Assembly: GCF_000820515.1 (NCBI RefSeq) | Contig: NZ_JXDG01000012.1 | Coordinates: forward strand, 62,001 to 126,000 | DNA length: 64,000 bases | Source of the DNA: Pseudomonas batumici | GTDB taxonomy: Bacteria; Pseudomonadota; Gammaproteobacteria; Pseudomonadales; Pseudomonadaceae | Direction of reading: 5' to 3' | Shown here: positions 53,972 to 63,049 of the stretch, piece after piece | Layout of the letters: each line of letters opens with the position of its first letter | Numbering within the stretch: the stretch's first letter is position 1 | Translations under genes and position numbers: made by a program | The notes under the pieces: generated by a model | What the model was told of the DNA's origin: nothing | Database searches by the model: none | The model's input: only the letters and a program-made list of their open reading frames with translations

Positions 53972-54925
53972 TTAAACCTCCAGCCCTCGCTCGCGTTCCA
54001 GATCGATTAGGCGCGTGGTCGGGCCGTCGGGGCGCAGGCGTTCCAATACGATTTCTGGCCAGCAATTGCGGGAGCGGCGTTTGGCGATGTTGTAGGTGAG
54101 GTCTTGAACGACATATGCAGGGTGGAATACGAATGTGGAGATCAATAGGAAAGCATCTGTCCCGCTGAGATAGTTTTTACCCTCAGCAGCGGCTTTTTTT
54201 TGAGCTAAATCTTGACGCGTATTTGCTAAAAAGCTCGACCCTCGTGTGTCTATGGACAAGTGGCTTCTTATGAATGTATCGGATTCACTGTGATTTCCAT
54301 TCTCATCAAACCAGGGGCCGTTATTCATATAGGCGCGGAGGTACTCCCAGAAGCCTTTTTGCATTTCCAAGTTCTTACCCATAGGGGCACCTAAACTCAG
54401 CATCAGCGCAGTCTCTGGTTCACCAAGGCGGCGAATCAATATTTCAAGAGAGGCATTGCTCATACTGCCGACATAGGGGCTAAAGACCTCGAACTCATAG
54501 GCAAGGGCCTGAATGTTATCCCAAGGTGTATGGAACAGCTTTCCATTGTGGTCGAAGTAGACCTCACGAGTTCGGCGGTTGAAAATGATCGGTAAAGGGA
54601 TTTTTCTTCTGGACTCCCAAAGGAAAGGGATCAGTGCTAGAGGTGTTCCATAAAGCACTAGTAATCCGGCGCTTTCCCATTTTCCAATAAATGCAAACAG
54701 TAGTGCTAGTATAAAACCACTCAGCGAAGTCAAACTTAAAATTCCGGTGAGAAGTCCATGGTTTGACTCTGAGCCTGTTTTTAGTGTGAGAAAGTATTCG
54801 GTATGCTCGTCAGTAATGAATAACTCCATAGGTGGCTCACCAGTGGGCTCGTCGGCTTTCAAAATTGCAGGTGGCACACCGTTATAAAAAGATTGTATTT
54901 TTTCACTAAAGGTTTTCATATCCAT
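53972..54925 (-). CDS. Two-helix membrane protein after the VasX-like effector, DUF6708-like, possible immunity protein
   Basis: The product has 317 residues; GAGGAG precedes its ATG, which overlaps the effector gene by 10 bases. Two adjacent membrane helices (near 59-80 and 85-105) are followed by PIIFNRRTREVYFDHNGKLFHTPWDNI, a stretch typical of DUF6708 proteins found at type VI effector loci. The coupled translation and membrane location fit an immunity protein against a membrane-acting toxin, like TsiV2 for VasX, but this is an inference. DNA is clearly AT-richer than the surrounding genome, suggesting recent acquisition. Confidence 0.7.
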   Translation of the reverse strand: MDMKTFSEKIQSFYNGVPPAILKADEPTGEPPMELFITDEHTEYFLTLKTGSESNHGLLTGILSLTSLSGFILALLFAFIGKWESAGLLVLYGTPLALIPFLWESRRKIPLPIIFNRRTREVYFDHNGKLFHTPWDNIQALAYEFEVFSPYVGSMSNASLEILIRRLGEPETALMLSLGAPMGKNLEMQKGFWEYLRAYMNNGPWFDENGNHSESDTFIRSHLSIDTRGSSFLANTRQDLAQKKAAAEGKNYLSGTDAFLLISTFVFHPAYVVQDLTYNIAKRRSRNCWPEIVLERLRPDGPTTRLIDLERERGLEV

Positions 54926-57624
54926 GCCAACTCCTCGATGTCTATAGCCGGTAGAGTCAAACCATCCATTGGAGAGTAAAAAAGCCGGCCTTGAATCTCG
55001 TTCAACTCCAAGCCTAGTTGGTTTTTATGGTAAACACGTCTATAGGTGTTTAGGCCCTTGGTCAGAGGTGTTCGTGTGCCGATATGAGCTTGAAAGTCAT
55101 CGCCAGTCCAGAGCACGGGTTGACGGTATTTTTTTGAGTCGTAGGATCCACCCCAAATTTCGGCACCTTCGAATCGAATAGTTTCGTCACGCAGTTTGTG
55201 TTCCCCCGGCAGGTGAAGGAACAGATAAGTGGAATATATCGGGCCATTATAGGGGTGTATTTCGTTGACTCGACAAGCTTCAATATGAATGGGGAAGAGA
55301 GCTTTGTATAGCTCGGTCATTGATTTTTCATAGTCGTTTTCCCACGTTTCAGGACGAATGCCAAAGCGGTTGTTTTTTAACCATTTTTCTAATGGTGTGT
55401 CCGTCGTATAAAGACGAGCGATAACACCACTGACTATTATGATCGTCAGTGCGATCGCCCAGCAAAATAAGTGGTTGGCTCTGCTTATTGCTTGGGCGGC
55501 TGCAAGGGCGTTGCCCATTGCACTAGCCGCACGTGCTGCACGCACGGCACGGAAAGCTTTTACGTAGATGACAACGTTTGTTGCCGACGCTGAGCTCAAC
55601 CCTAAATTTATTGTGGCGGTGTCTAAATCCCCGGCTTTGTATGCTTCCAGTGTTTCCAGACCAAATATAATGACATCTATCGCTGCTACGGCAGAGTTTA
55701 TAAGCGCAACCGTAGACCCTCTTGTAAGTGCTTCAAGTAAGATTTTCTGCGCACCATGCGCTTTTTTTTCTGTGGCTTTAGACGCAGCTGCCCACTGTAT
55801 CTCTGACGCTTTTTGCGCTATCGCAGTTCCAGCGGCAAAAATTCCCACAAAACCGCCTAGGACATTGAAGGCGTTTTTTGTGGAGCTATTGCTCATTAAG
55901 TCTTTCACGGCTAGGGCGAAACTCAATCCTGCTATCACCAATACCAAGCATTTCAAAGGAGCTTCATTTATTATGTCCCTGCCCATTTTCAGCAGGCTCG
56001 TTAAGTCTCCCTCGGGTCTAGCCAAATCGACGAGCGACGGTAAATTTTTCCCCGTGATATTTAGTTGCGATACAGGAACCAAATGAAAAAATGGCAGCAT
56101 CTCTTGCCCCAAACCTATGACCGGCTTCAATGGTGGGCTTTTGGGCGGTGCTGTCGATTGCGTCTCCATTAAGGAGCTTAGCCAGAGTGCTATCTGTTTA
56201 GGTGTGGCGGCTACCAGATCTATTCTTTGTTGACTGCGGCTTAAGGCCGCCCCCATATACAACCGTGCGACATTATTGGCGGACTCTTCGGATTTACGTA
56301 GTTGTACCGCGAATACCGGGCTCAAGGCCGTGAATAGTTGTTCTGAAGCTGGAATGGGGTTGTGCTGGGCGAGATGATCGGCACTTTTGTTGAAGGTCCT
56401 ACTTATGTTCAAAGCGTGCGCGAGCCTTGTACCGAGCTTGAGCAAGGCTTCTGCGTTATCCACGAACGCGTCGCTCATGTCGATCAAACGCTTTATTTCT
56501 GACAATCCCGGTTGGTTGGGCAGACCAAGCACTGCCCAGATCAACCACGGCTTTTCCGTTGCTTCCTCTGGATCAAGCGCCTTGCTCAGCGTCTTTACCC
56601 CAAAGCTGGTGCTGGAGGCACCGGTACACGCCCGGGCGAATTCCTCTCCCAGCGCCTCCAAGGCAGCAGGTTGGGTTATGTCGAAATGTCCGCAGGCGGT
56701 CGCCAGCGTTGCGGGGCTTTTCAGGCTCAGCGTGTTGAACCATGCCCCCCACAAGAGCGAGATATAGCGCAGGTCTGCTTCGTAGCCATGGGTTTCATTG
56801 TCATGCTCTTTCCAAGTCCGTTCCAGCAGGTGATAGCGCGTAGCGTCAGGCAGGACTTTGCGAATCTGCTTATCGTTCTCGCTCAATGACCGAATCAACT
56901 CGGCGATGGCCCAGTCATCGCTGCGCTCCTTGCGACGATCCTCGAACGCTGCCATTTGCACCTGTAGCAAGCGGGCCAGGTCCTGCAACACGCCCCAGGT
57001 GTCGTCGACCACCGCATAGGTCTGGAACTCGCAGGCTTTCATGTCGTCGAGGGTCTTGAGCCAGTCCGGCGGTTGGCTGACGGGATCCTGGCTCCAACCA
57101 TAACCATCGAGATCCATGTAGTCGCCGATGGACTCATGGATGTCCCTGACCAGCCCACTCATCGGCGCCATGCCGGGGGTAAAGGTCCGCATGACGCGCT
57201 CGCGCATCGCCGGATCCGTCTGGGCCGTCTCGAATTGCGCATCGCTCCAGCGGATCGGCGACCAGACCATCATCGCCGGTGCTCCTGCGCTCAACATGAA
57301 GAAAGGCTTGTGGCGCGGGTCGATCACGCTACCGCCGCGCGCTGTTTCCTTCAGCAGCGCTCCGGTCACCTGGAACTCGATCATCATGTTGATGTTCGTT
57401 TGCCAGACATACAGCCAGCCATCCCGCAGCAGACGGGCCGTGTAGTGCATCGGCCTGCTGCTGGTATTTTCCGAGCCTTCGCCGAGGGCCGGGAAATTCC
57501 CGCTCAGGGGGGCGACTCCATGGCCGCTCAAATCGAGCGGGAGCGAAGGGCCAATGGCGTAGCGCAACGGAAATACAGCTGCCAATAGCGGGCAACCGGC
57601 GGGTTTGAAGGTGTATTTAGACAT
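54916..57624 (-). CDS. VasX-like type VI secretion effector (putative pore-forming toxin)
   Basis: The product has 902 residues; GAGGAA lies before ATG 57624. The N-terminus (FKPAGCPLLAAVFPLRYAIG and ARLLRDGWLYVW) matches the VasX N-terminal region used for delivery. A long helical middle follows. Several hydrophobic segments lie near 570-595, 605-630, 670-700 and 730-755 (for example HLFCWAIALTIIIVSGVIA), as in colicin-like membrane-permeabilising effectors. A short beta-rich end follows. It is encoded right after vgrG and a DUF4123 adaptor. The 3' two-thirds is AT-richer than the 5' third, as if a conserved delivery head had gained a new toxic tail. Confidence 0.8.
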   Translation of the reverse strand: MSKYTFKPAGCPLLAAVFPLRYAIGPSLPLDLSGHGVAPLSGNFPALGEGSENTSSRPMHYTARLLRDGWLYVWQTNINMMIEFQVTGALLKETARGGSVIDPRHKPFFMLSAGAPAMMVWSPIRWSDAQFETAQTDPAMRERVMRTFTPGMAPMSGLVRDIHESIGDYMDLDGYGWSQDPVSQPPDWLKTLDDMKACEFQTYAVVDDTWGVLQDLARLLQVQMAAFEDRRKERSDDWAIAELIRSLSENDKQIRKVLPDATRYHLLERTWKEHDNETHGYEADLRYISLLWGAWFNTLSLKSPATLATACGHFDITQPAALEALGEEFARACTGASSTSFGVKTLSKALDPEEATEKPWLIWAVLGLPNQPGLSEIKRLIDMSDAFVDNAEALLKLGTRLAHALNISRTFNKSADHLAQHNPIPASEQLFTALSPVFAVQLRKSEESANNVARLYMGAALSRSQQRIDLVAATPKQIALWLSSLMETQSTAPPKSPPLKPVIGLGQEMLPFFHLVPVSQLNITGKNLPSLVDLARPEGDLTSLLKMGRDIINEAPLKCLVLVIAGLSFALAVKDLMSNSSTKNAFNVLGGFVGIFAAGTAIAQKASEIQWAAASKATEKKAHGAQKILLEALTRGSTVALINSAVAAIDVIIFGLETLEAYKAGDLDTATINLGLSSASATNVVIYVKAFRAVRAARAASAMGNALAAAQAISRANHLFCWAIALTIIIVSGVIARLYTTDTPLEKWLKNNRFGIRPETWENDYEKSMTELYKALFPIHIEACRVNEIHPYNGPIYSTYLFLHLPGEHKLRDETIRFEGAEIWGGSYDSKKYRQPVLWTGDDFQAHIGTRTPLTKGLNTYRRVYHKNQLGLELNEIQGRLFYSPMDGLTLPAIDIEELAWI

Positions 57625-58186
57625 GGAGGTATTCCTCAGACTCGCCGGAAAGCGCACAGAGCAACGCATCCGGCAAAACGATTTGTGCCTCGAAACCGGC
57701 ATTGACCGGTGCGGCGTCCTGTTCGGGGGCGGAGTTTTGCCACGCGCAGAGCGGTGTGCCGTGGCGGTGCAACCAGACGCTGTCGATGCCGTGCCAGAAG
57801 CCTGTCGGCCAAGGTGTTTGTAATTCCCAGGTTCGTAGCAGGGCGCCCGCGTCCCCCAGCCGCAGCCAGTACTCGCGGCCCAGGGGGGCTTGGACTTTCA
57901 GGCGGCGTTGCAACGAGAGGAGCAGCTTGGCAGGCGACAGTCGCGAACTCAGCCAGACACCTCGGCCAAGAGGAGAATCGCCTTGCCACCAATCGAGCCG
58001 TATCGGGCTTCCCGGCAAGGCCTCCAGCAAAAAAGGACCTGCATCGGCAATGGCCACGTAGGGTGTGTTGATCAACAGGGAGACGGGCTGATGAGTGGGA
58101 TAGTGCTGACGAAACCAGGCTTTGGCAGCGCGAAAGCAGGTCCCTTCGATCAGCAGGAAACCGGGGTGATTCATCGTCTCGATCAT
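57617..58186 (-). CDS. DUF4123 type VI effector adaptor (Tap/TEC family)
   Basis: The product has 189 residues; ATG 58186 overlaps the vgrG stop (ATGA). Typical features are a start like FLLIEGTCFRAAKAWF, a YVAIADAGPFLLE-like segment, and W-rich strands (LDWWQGDSP, GFWHGIDSVWLH). DUF4123 proteins load a particular effector onto the VgrG encoded beside them; here that should be the VasX-like protein, whose gene starts 8 bases inside this one. Confidence 0.88.
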   Translation of the reverse strand: MIETMNHPGFLLIEGTCFRAAKAWFRQHYPTHQPVSLLINTPYVAIADAGPFLLEALPGSPIRLDWWQGDSPLGRGVWLSSRLSPAKLLLSLQRRLKVQAPLGREYWLRLGDAGALLRTWELQTPWPTGFWHGIDSVWLHRHGTPLCAWQNSAPEQDAAPVNAGFEAQIVLPDALLCALSGESEEYLHV

Positions 58187-60231
58187 GGTTGTTTGCCCTG
58201 GCTGTCCTTCGCCGCTTCGCACACCTCGCAAACCCCCGATTGCGCTTTGCGCAGTGCCAGGGCCTGCTTCACCACGGTGTCCAGCGACAGCGTCGCTTTC
58301 TTTATCGGCTCGGTCTGTCGGGGTAACCAAGGCATCGCGCCCGAACCCTCGCCTGGGCGGCCTCCCGTGTCGAACGGCTGGCTGAAGGTAATGCCGCTGC
58401 CATTGATCTTGATAAAGTGGCCCCCGGCCTTGAGGGTCAATTCGGCACCGGCGTCCATGACGAGCTTGTAGCCGCTGGACAGGTGGATTTCCTCGCCCGC
58501 CTCGATCAGGTAGGACAGCCCAGCTTTCACCTGCTGGCTTTGGCCCACCGTCAGATGGTCATCACCTTTCACCTCGCAGCGACGATCCAGGTGAACGGTG
58601 TGGTGTTCCTCGGCCTGAAACTCGGCGTAGCTGTTGGCACCGATGCGTTCATGCCGCTCATGGCCAACCTGCACGTGCTGGTCGTGTTCGATGTGTTGCT
58701 CGAAGTCCCGTTGGGCATGCACATAGATCTGCTCCTGGCCCTTGAGGTCTTCGATACGGATTTCGTTGCCGCCACCACCGCCCGGGCTGCTCAGGCTTTT
58801 GAACACACTGCGGGTCTTGTGCGCGGGCAACGGGTAGGGGACTTGCTGCACCGCGTTGTTCAGGCAACCGACGATCAGCGGCTGATCCGGGTCGCCTTCC
58901 AGAAAGGTCACCAGCACTTCCATGCCGACCCGGGGCAAGCTGACGGCACCATGACCGGCCCCGGCCCAGCCGGACGCCACCCGCAACCAGCAACTGCTCC
59001 GCTCACCGGTTTCGTCCGAACGGTCCCAGTGAAACTTCACCTTGACCCGACCGTATTCGTCGCAGTGGATTTCTTCACCGGGCGGGCCGGTGACGATGGC
59101 GGTCTGGGCATTGAGGCGACGGGATTCGCGTGCTTGCAGCGGTGTTCGAAAGAACACATCCCAGGGCGTGGCGAGAAAGCTATTGCGGTAACCCTGGTGG
59201 AAATCGCTGCCGGCACTGCCCGGGCTCGGTGCCGACTCCTCCAGCACCTGAGGCTGTTTGCCTTCGTGGGTCAGATGGGTCAGCAGCCAGAGGTCGTTCC
59301 AGTCCGGCTGTGGATGTTCGCTCAGGGTCAGGAGATGGCCGCTGACCAGTTTGGGGGCATTGCTCTTGCCCGACGCCTGTCGATAGTCGGCACGATGGCG
59401 TTCCAATTGGCGGCGATTGAGGTGTTTGCCGGCATCGTCATGCTTGAAGTGGCCGGGGTAGCGATAGTCTTCCAATTCCGGTTTCGGCGTGGAGTCCGTG
59501 CAGTGGGCCGTCCGCTCCAGCAGGGTATGCGGCTTCTCGAAGTCGTAGTCACGCAAGGCCGCATGGCTGCTGCGGGTTTCCAGGCGCAGGTCGAAGGACT
59601 TGATGCTGGGTGTCGAAGCCACGGTGCCGCTGTCCGGCACATAGGGCACGGCTTCGGGCAGACGGCGAAAGAAGGTCTGGTCATCGCCGAAAGCCAGGTG
59701 ATGCTCCGCCGGGCTGTGCTGGAAGTGATAGTGCAGGCCATCTTCCTCACACAGGCGCTGGATGAAATCCAGGTCGGACTCGTTGTACTGCACGCAGTAC
59801 TCGCGGGCGGGGAAGGGCGTGGCGAGGTTGAAACTGAAGGCGTTGCCGAGAATGCCATGGTCCTTGAGCACCTGGGCGATGATCTGCGGCACGCTCTGGT
59901 TCTGGAAAATACGCCGGTTGAAGCGATGGCCCAGGTAAGCGAGTTGTGGGACGAGGGTGAGGTGATAGTGCGTCCAGCGTTGGCCGGTATCGCCCTGACC
60001 GATGCTGTAGACCTGGCCGTGAATACCCGCGCCGCCATCGTTGAAGGCGAGAAAACCCTGTTGGTGCAACAACGCGTCGAGGTTCAGGTCCGAGCGTCGG
60101 CTGACCAGCTCCAGTTCGAAGCGGTAGGGCTGGCTGATGGCTTCGCTGCCGGTGAAGGCCAATACCTGGAGTTCAGGTTCAAAACCCGGAAGGGTGAGGA
60201 TAAAGCGGTTTGGCGGCGCTGAAATGAACAT
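58183..60231 (-). CDS. vgrG: Type VI secretion spike protein VgrG
   Basis: The product has 682 residues; ATG 60231 follows AAGGGA. The gp27-like part (FILTLPGFEPELQVLAFTGSE to about 380) includes YNESDLDFIQRLCEEDGLHYHFQH. The gp5-like OB domain has RVKVKFHWDRSDE and GWAGAGHGAVSLPRVGMEVLV. A beta-helix (about 470-590) follows, then a short extension of about 60 residues with two Cys (SGVCEVCEAA). No enzymatic C-terminal domain is present, so the effector is delivered in trans. It heads an orphan vgrG island with no other T6SS structural genes in the window. Confidence 0.94.
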   Translation of the reverse strand: MFISAPPNRFILTLPGFEPELQVLAFTGSEAISQPYRFELELVSRRSDLNLDALLHQQGFLAFNDGGAGIHGQVYSIGQGDTGQRWTHYHLTLVPQLAYLGHRFNRRIFQNQSVPQIIAQVLKDHGILGNAFSFNLATPFPAREYCVQYNESDLDFIQRLCEEDGLHYHFQHSPAEHHLAFGDDQTFFRRLPEAVPYVPDSGTVASTPSIKSFDLRLETRSSHAALRDYDFEKPHTLLERTAHCTDSTPKPELEDYRYPGHFKHDDAGKHLNRRQLERHRADYRQASGKSNAPKLVSGHLLTLSEHPQPDWNDLWLLTHLTHEGKQPQVLEESAPSPGSAGSDFHQGYRNSFLATPWDVFFRTPLQARESRRLNAQTAIVTGPPGEEIHCDEYGRVKVKFHWDRSDETGERSSCWLRVASGWAGAGHGAVSLPRVGMEVLVTFLEGDPDQPLIVGCLNNAVQQVPYPLPAHKTRSVFKSLSSPGGGGGNEIRIEDLKGQEQIYVHAQRDFEQHIEHDQHVQVGHERHERIGANSYAEFQAEEHHTVHLDRRCEVKGDDHLTVGQSQQVKAGLSYLIEAGEEIHLSSGYKLVMDAGAELTLKAGGHFIKINGSGITFSQPFDTGGRPGEGSGAMPWLPRQTEPIKKATLSLDTVVKQALALRKAQSGVCEVCEAAKDSQGKQP

Positions 60232-60423
60232 GCGTAGTCCCTTACTCAAGCGGTAAGGGGGGAGTCTGCTTGTCCTCGGGAGTGCGTTGAATAGGTCTGT
60301 AAAAAAACAGAAAGGCCTTACATATCAAGGTTAAAAAGGCCGACGCGGCAGCGGAAAGTTTTGCCAAAAGAAGTGAAAGTGCCACTGCCGGCTACGTCAG
60401 TGGCACCGGTTCCGCGTCTTGTT

Positions 60424-60837
60424 TCACCCCTGGTTCGAACGCTTCCAGCCATACAGGGTGATGATCCAGAACGGCAGCCACCAGACCAGATCGTTGCACA
60501 TCAGCATGATCCCGCTGTGCCAGGGCAGAACGCCGCTCATGGCTGATTGCACGAAGCCGATGGGGCCCAATGTCTTGCCGACTATCCCGACGGCCACCAG
60601 CGGCCAATAGCGAACCACGTCCTGGGCGGCAATCCAGTAGCCCAGCGCATACACGCCGACCATCATGCCGATGCAGCGGACCATCACGTCCGGCGTGGTC
60701 GGCATCTGCAGCCAGGCAAAGACCTGGCTGGGCCAGACCGCCAGCAGCACGGCGTAGAACAGGTTGTAGAGCGCGGCGATGCGCAGGATCCAGGACATCC
60801 AGGCGGGCGCGGTGCGGGTTGGGAACAGGTACGTCAT
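60424..60837 (-). CDS. Hypothetical four-helix membrane protein
   Basis: The product has 137 residues with about four membrane helices (MSWILRIAALYNLFYAVLLAVW, VMVRCIGMMVGVYALGYWIAA, WPLVAVGIVGKTLGPIGFV, and a C-terminal helix). I cannot name a firm family. It overlaps the DUF4166 gene by 4 bases and is the third gene of a three-gene operon. A membrane partner for the epimerase-like protein is possible. Confidence 0.78.
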   Translation of the reverse strand: MTYLFPTRTAPAWMSWILRIAALYNLFYAVLLAVWPSQVFAWLQMPTTPDVMVRCIGMMVGVYALGYWIAAQDVVRYWPLVAVGIVGKTLGPIGFVQSAMSGVLPWHSGIMLMCNDLVWWLPFWIITLYGWKRSNQG

Positions 60838-61400
60838 GGGTTTTCCGTCTGTGTTGATGAAAAGGTGGGCTCGACCAGGCTCAATACGCCGTTGTAGTGA
60901 ATGAGTGTGCCGAAGCGGGCCAGGTCGACCTTGACCCGGCAGTGATAACGCCGGGCGTCGATGGGTTGCTCACTCGCACTGATCGTCAGGCCGGGCACCG
61001 GCCAGCCAAGCCCGCGCAGGACGACCCGTTCGCAGCGCTGATGCAGGCCGCCTTCGGCATCGACCCACGTGCTGAGCGGCGCCGCAATCGGCCCCACGTG
61101 CTCGACGATCACGGCACCGGTTCCGGCCTGCATCAGGCTGTTCATGGCCCGGCCGCCGATGACTCTCTGCCAGCGCTCCGAGGTGCGGGTGGCTGGCGCA
61201 ATATCCACGCGGCATGAGGCGGCCGGCGACGCGGCCGGCATCCTCGCCAACAGCGGCAGCAGCCTTGGCCAGAACGCGCGGGTCCAGCCAACCGCCAGCG
61301 TGCCCTGGACCTGAGCCCCTTGTGCGCCATGCAAGGCTTGCAGGACCGGCGCCAGCTTGGCGAAATCCTCCGTGAGAATCTGCTGGTAAAGGCTCTTCAT
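60834..61400 (-). CDS. DUF4166 domain protein
   Basis: The product has 188 residues. The start (LYQQILTEDFAKLAPVLQALHG) and the end (FGTLIHYNGVLSL) fit DUF4166, a family often fused to or beside saccharopine dehydrogenase-like or epimerase proteins. It overlaps both neighbours by 4 bases, so translation is coupled. Its function is not known. Confidence 0.82.
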   Translation of the reverse strand: MKSLYQQILTEDFAKLAPVLQALHGAQGAQVQGTLAVGWTRAFWPRLLPLLARMPAASPAASCRVDIAPATRTSERWQRVIGGRAMNSLMQAGTGAVIVEHVGPIAAPLSTWVDAEGGLHQRCERVVLRGLGWPVPGLTISASEQPIDARRYHCRVKVDLARFGTLIHYNGVLSLVEPTFSSTQTENP

Positions 61401-62860
61401 CGGGGTGTTATCCCGCAGACTTCAACCAGTGCCGATGACAGCGTCGGATACTGAAAGTCGAAGCCTTCTTCCAGAAGCCGGCGCGGGCTGACCCGTTGGC
61501 CGTCCAGCAAGAGGCAGGACTGTTCGCCCAGCAAACCCCGCACGGGGGCTTCCGGCAGGGGGAGCCAGGCCGGTCGCTTGAGCAGCCGGGCCGCTTCGCG
61601 GACAAAGGCCTGCTGGCTCGGGTTCTCCGGCGCGACCAGGTTGTAGACGATGGCATCCGGTTCAGCTGGGGCGCTGCGGCAGAACCAGGCGATGGCCGCC
61701 AGTACGTCTTGCAGGTGAATCCAGCTCATGATCTGCCGGCCGCTGCCCAGCGGCCCGCCGAATCCCAGCCGTATGGGCATGAGCATGGCCGGCAAGGCGC
61801 CGCCCTGGCCGAACACCAGCCCCAGGCGCATCAGTCTCAAGGCGATACCGGCGTCGAGAGCGCCACGGGCCGCCTCTTCCCAGCGTTGGCAAAGCTCTGT
61901 GGTAAAGCCGTTCTGCCCGGGGCTCGACTCATCGAGCGTACGCGGGTCATCCAGCGCCTGCTCGCCATAAAAGCCAACGGCTGAGGCCGACAGCATCAAA
62001 CGTGGTTTTCGGCTGGCGTTGCGGGCCCAGGCCACCAGGGCCTTGGTGGTCTCGACGCGGCTGGCGATCAGGCTGGCCTTGCGCGCGGGGTTCCAGGGGC
62101 GACCGAGGATGGTTTCCCCCGCGAGATTGATCACCACGTCCACCGGTGTCTGGCGATGAAGTTGATCCAGGGTGGTGATGCAGCGTACGCGTCCTTGAAA
62201 GAGGGCGGCGGCCTTGAGCGGGTCGCGTGCCAGTACCACGGGGACCTGTCCGGCGGCCAGCAGGCTGCGCACCAGCGCCTGGCCGATGAATCCGGTGCCG
62301 CCGCTGATCAGGAAGGTCTGGGCTGGCGGGCCGAAGTCGAAGGCCGCTTGAGGTGCAGCGCGACTCAGGGCCCGGCTGGCAAAGCCGTCGCGGACACCGG
62401 AGAGGGTGACGCCCACGGCCATCACGCTGAGTACGAGGCTCCATAGGCCCTGGGGTGTCCAGTGCAGGGCACTGGGGAGCGTCGCCCAGTCCAGTGAAAG
62501 CTGGGCCAGCAGGCCGAACAGCACGCCCGCATTGATGGCCAGCACCGTGTGGGTGATGCGTTCACTGGGCGGCAAGCGGCGGCTGCGGTCTTCTTCGACG
62601 AAGTCCATCAGGGTCAGCGTGATTTCGACCAGCACAATGGCCCAGAGCACCCCTAACCAGGCGCCACCCCAGGCAAACCACGCCAGGCCGCCGAACAGCA
62701 CGCCGTAGAGCAGCGAGCGGATGGCGTGCAGCCGCAGCTCATAGGCGGCCGATGCCTGTTGGGGCAGGGCGCAGCGTAGTTCGTGATGGTAAATCACGTC
62801 GAACGCGCCCATCAGGCCCTGGGCCACCAGCAGGGCCAGGATCGTTTCGTGAAGCGTCAT
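61397..62860 (-). CDS. TIGR01777-family SDR epimerase with N-terminal membrane domain
   Basis: The product has 487 residues. Residues 1-175 have about four membrane helices (including [20 protein letters not shown]). From about 185 a Rossmann fold begins with [19 protein letters not shown], then [26 protein letters not shown] (Tyr of the SDR centre) and a C-terminal DUF1731-like segment ([17 protein letters not shown]). TIGR01777 proteins are normally soluble and about 300 residues long, so the membrane part is an added domain. It is the first gene of the operon with DUF4166 and the four-helix protein. Confidence 0.88.
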   Translation of the reverse strand: MTLHETILALLVAQGLMGAFDVIYHHELRCALPQQASAAYELRLHAIRSLLYGVLFGGLAWFAWGGAWLGVLWAIVLVEITLTLMDFVEEDRSRRLPPSERITHTVLAINAGVLFGLLAQLSLDWATLPSALHWTPQGLWSLVLSVMAVGVTLSGVRDGFASRALSRAAPQAAFDFGPPAQTFLISGGTGFIGQALVRSLLAAGQVPVVLARDPLKAAALFQGRVRCITTLDQLHRQTPVDVVINLAGETILGRPWNPARKASLIASRVETTKALVAWARNASRKPRLMLSASAVGFYGEQALDDPRTLDESSPGQNGFTTELCQRWEEAARGALDAGIALRLMRLGLVFGQGGALPAMLMPIRLGFGGPLGSGRQIMSWIHLQDVLAAIAWFCRSAPAEPDAIVYNLVAPENPSQQAFVREAARLLKRPAWLPLPEAPVRGLLGEQSCLLLDGQRVSPRRLLEEGFDFQYPTLSSALVEVCGITPR

Positions 62861-63004
62861 GCCAGCGTTCCTTGCGCAAATCTTCCTTTTTGGGGCGCAT
62901 ACAATAACCGCCCATTCACGGTTTTTGGAGAATGGCTGTCCTTCCAGGCGTCACTTTATGCCTTCACCCCGCCAAGCGGGCTGCCGGGACGCGTACAAAC
63001 CGGT

Positions 63005-63010
63005 TATACT
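63005..63010 (+). promoter_or_regulatory. Possible -10 element of prfB
   Basis: TATACT lies 40 bases before the prfB ATG. The best -35 candidate is CTGCCG at 62981-62986 with 18-base spacing, a weak match. The 189-base gap 62861-63049 holds no other gene. Confidence 0.4.
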
Positions 63011-63049
63011 CGCCGGCTTTCAAAAGTTCACCGACGAGTGCTGCCCGCC

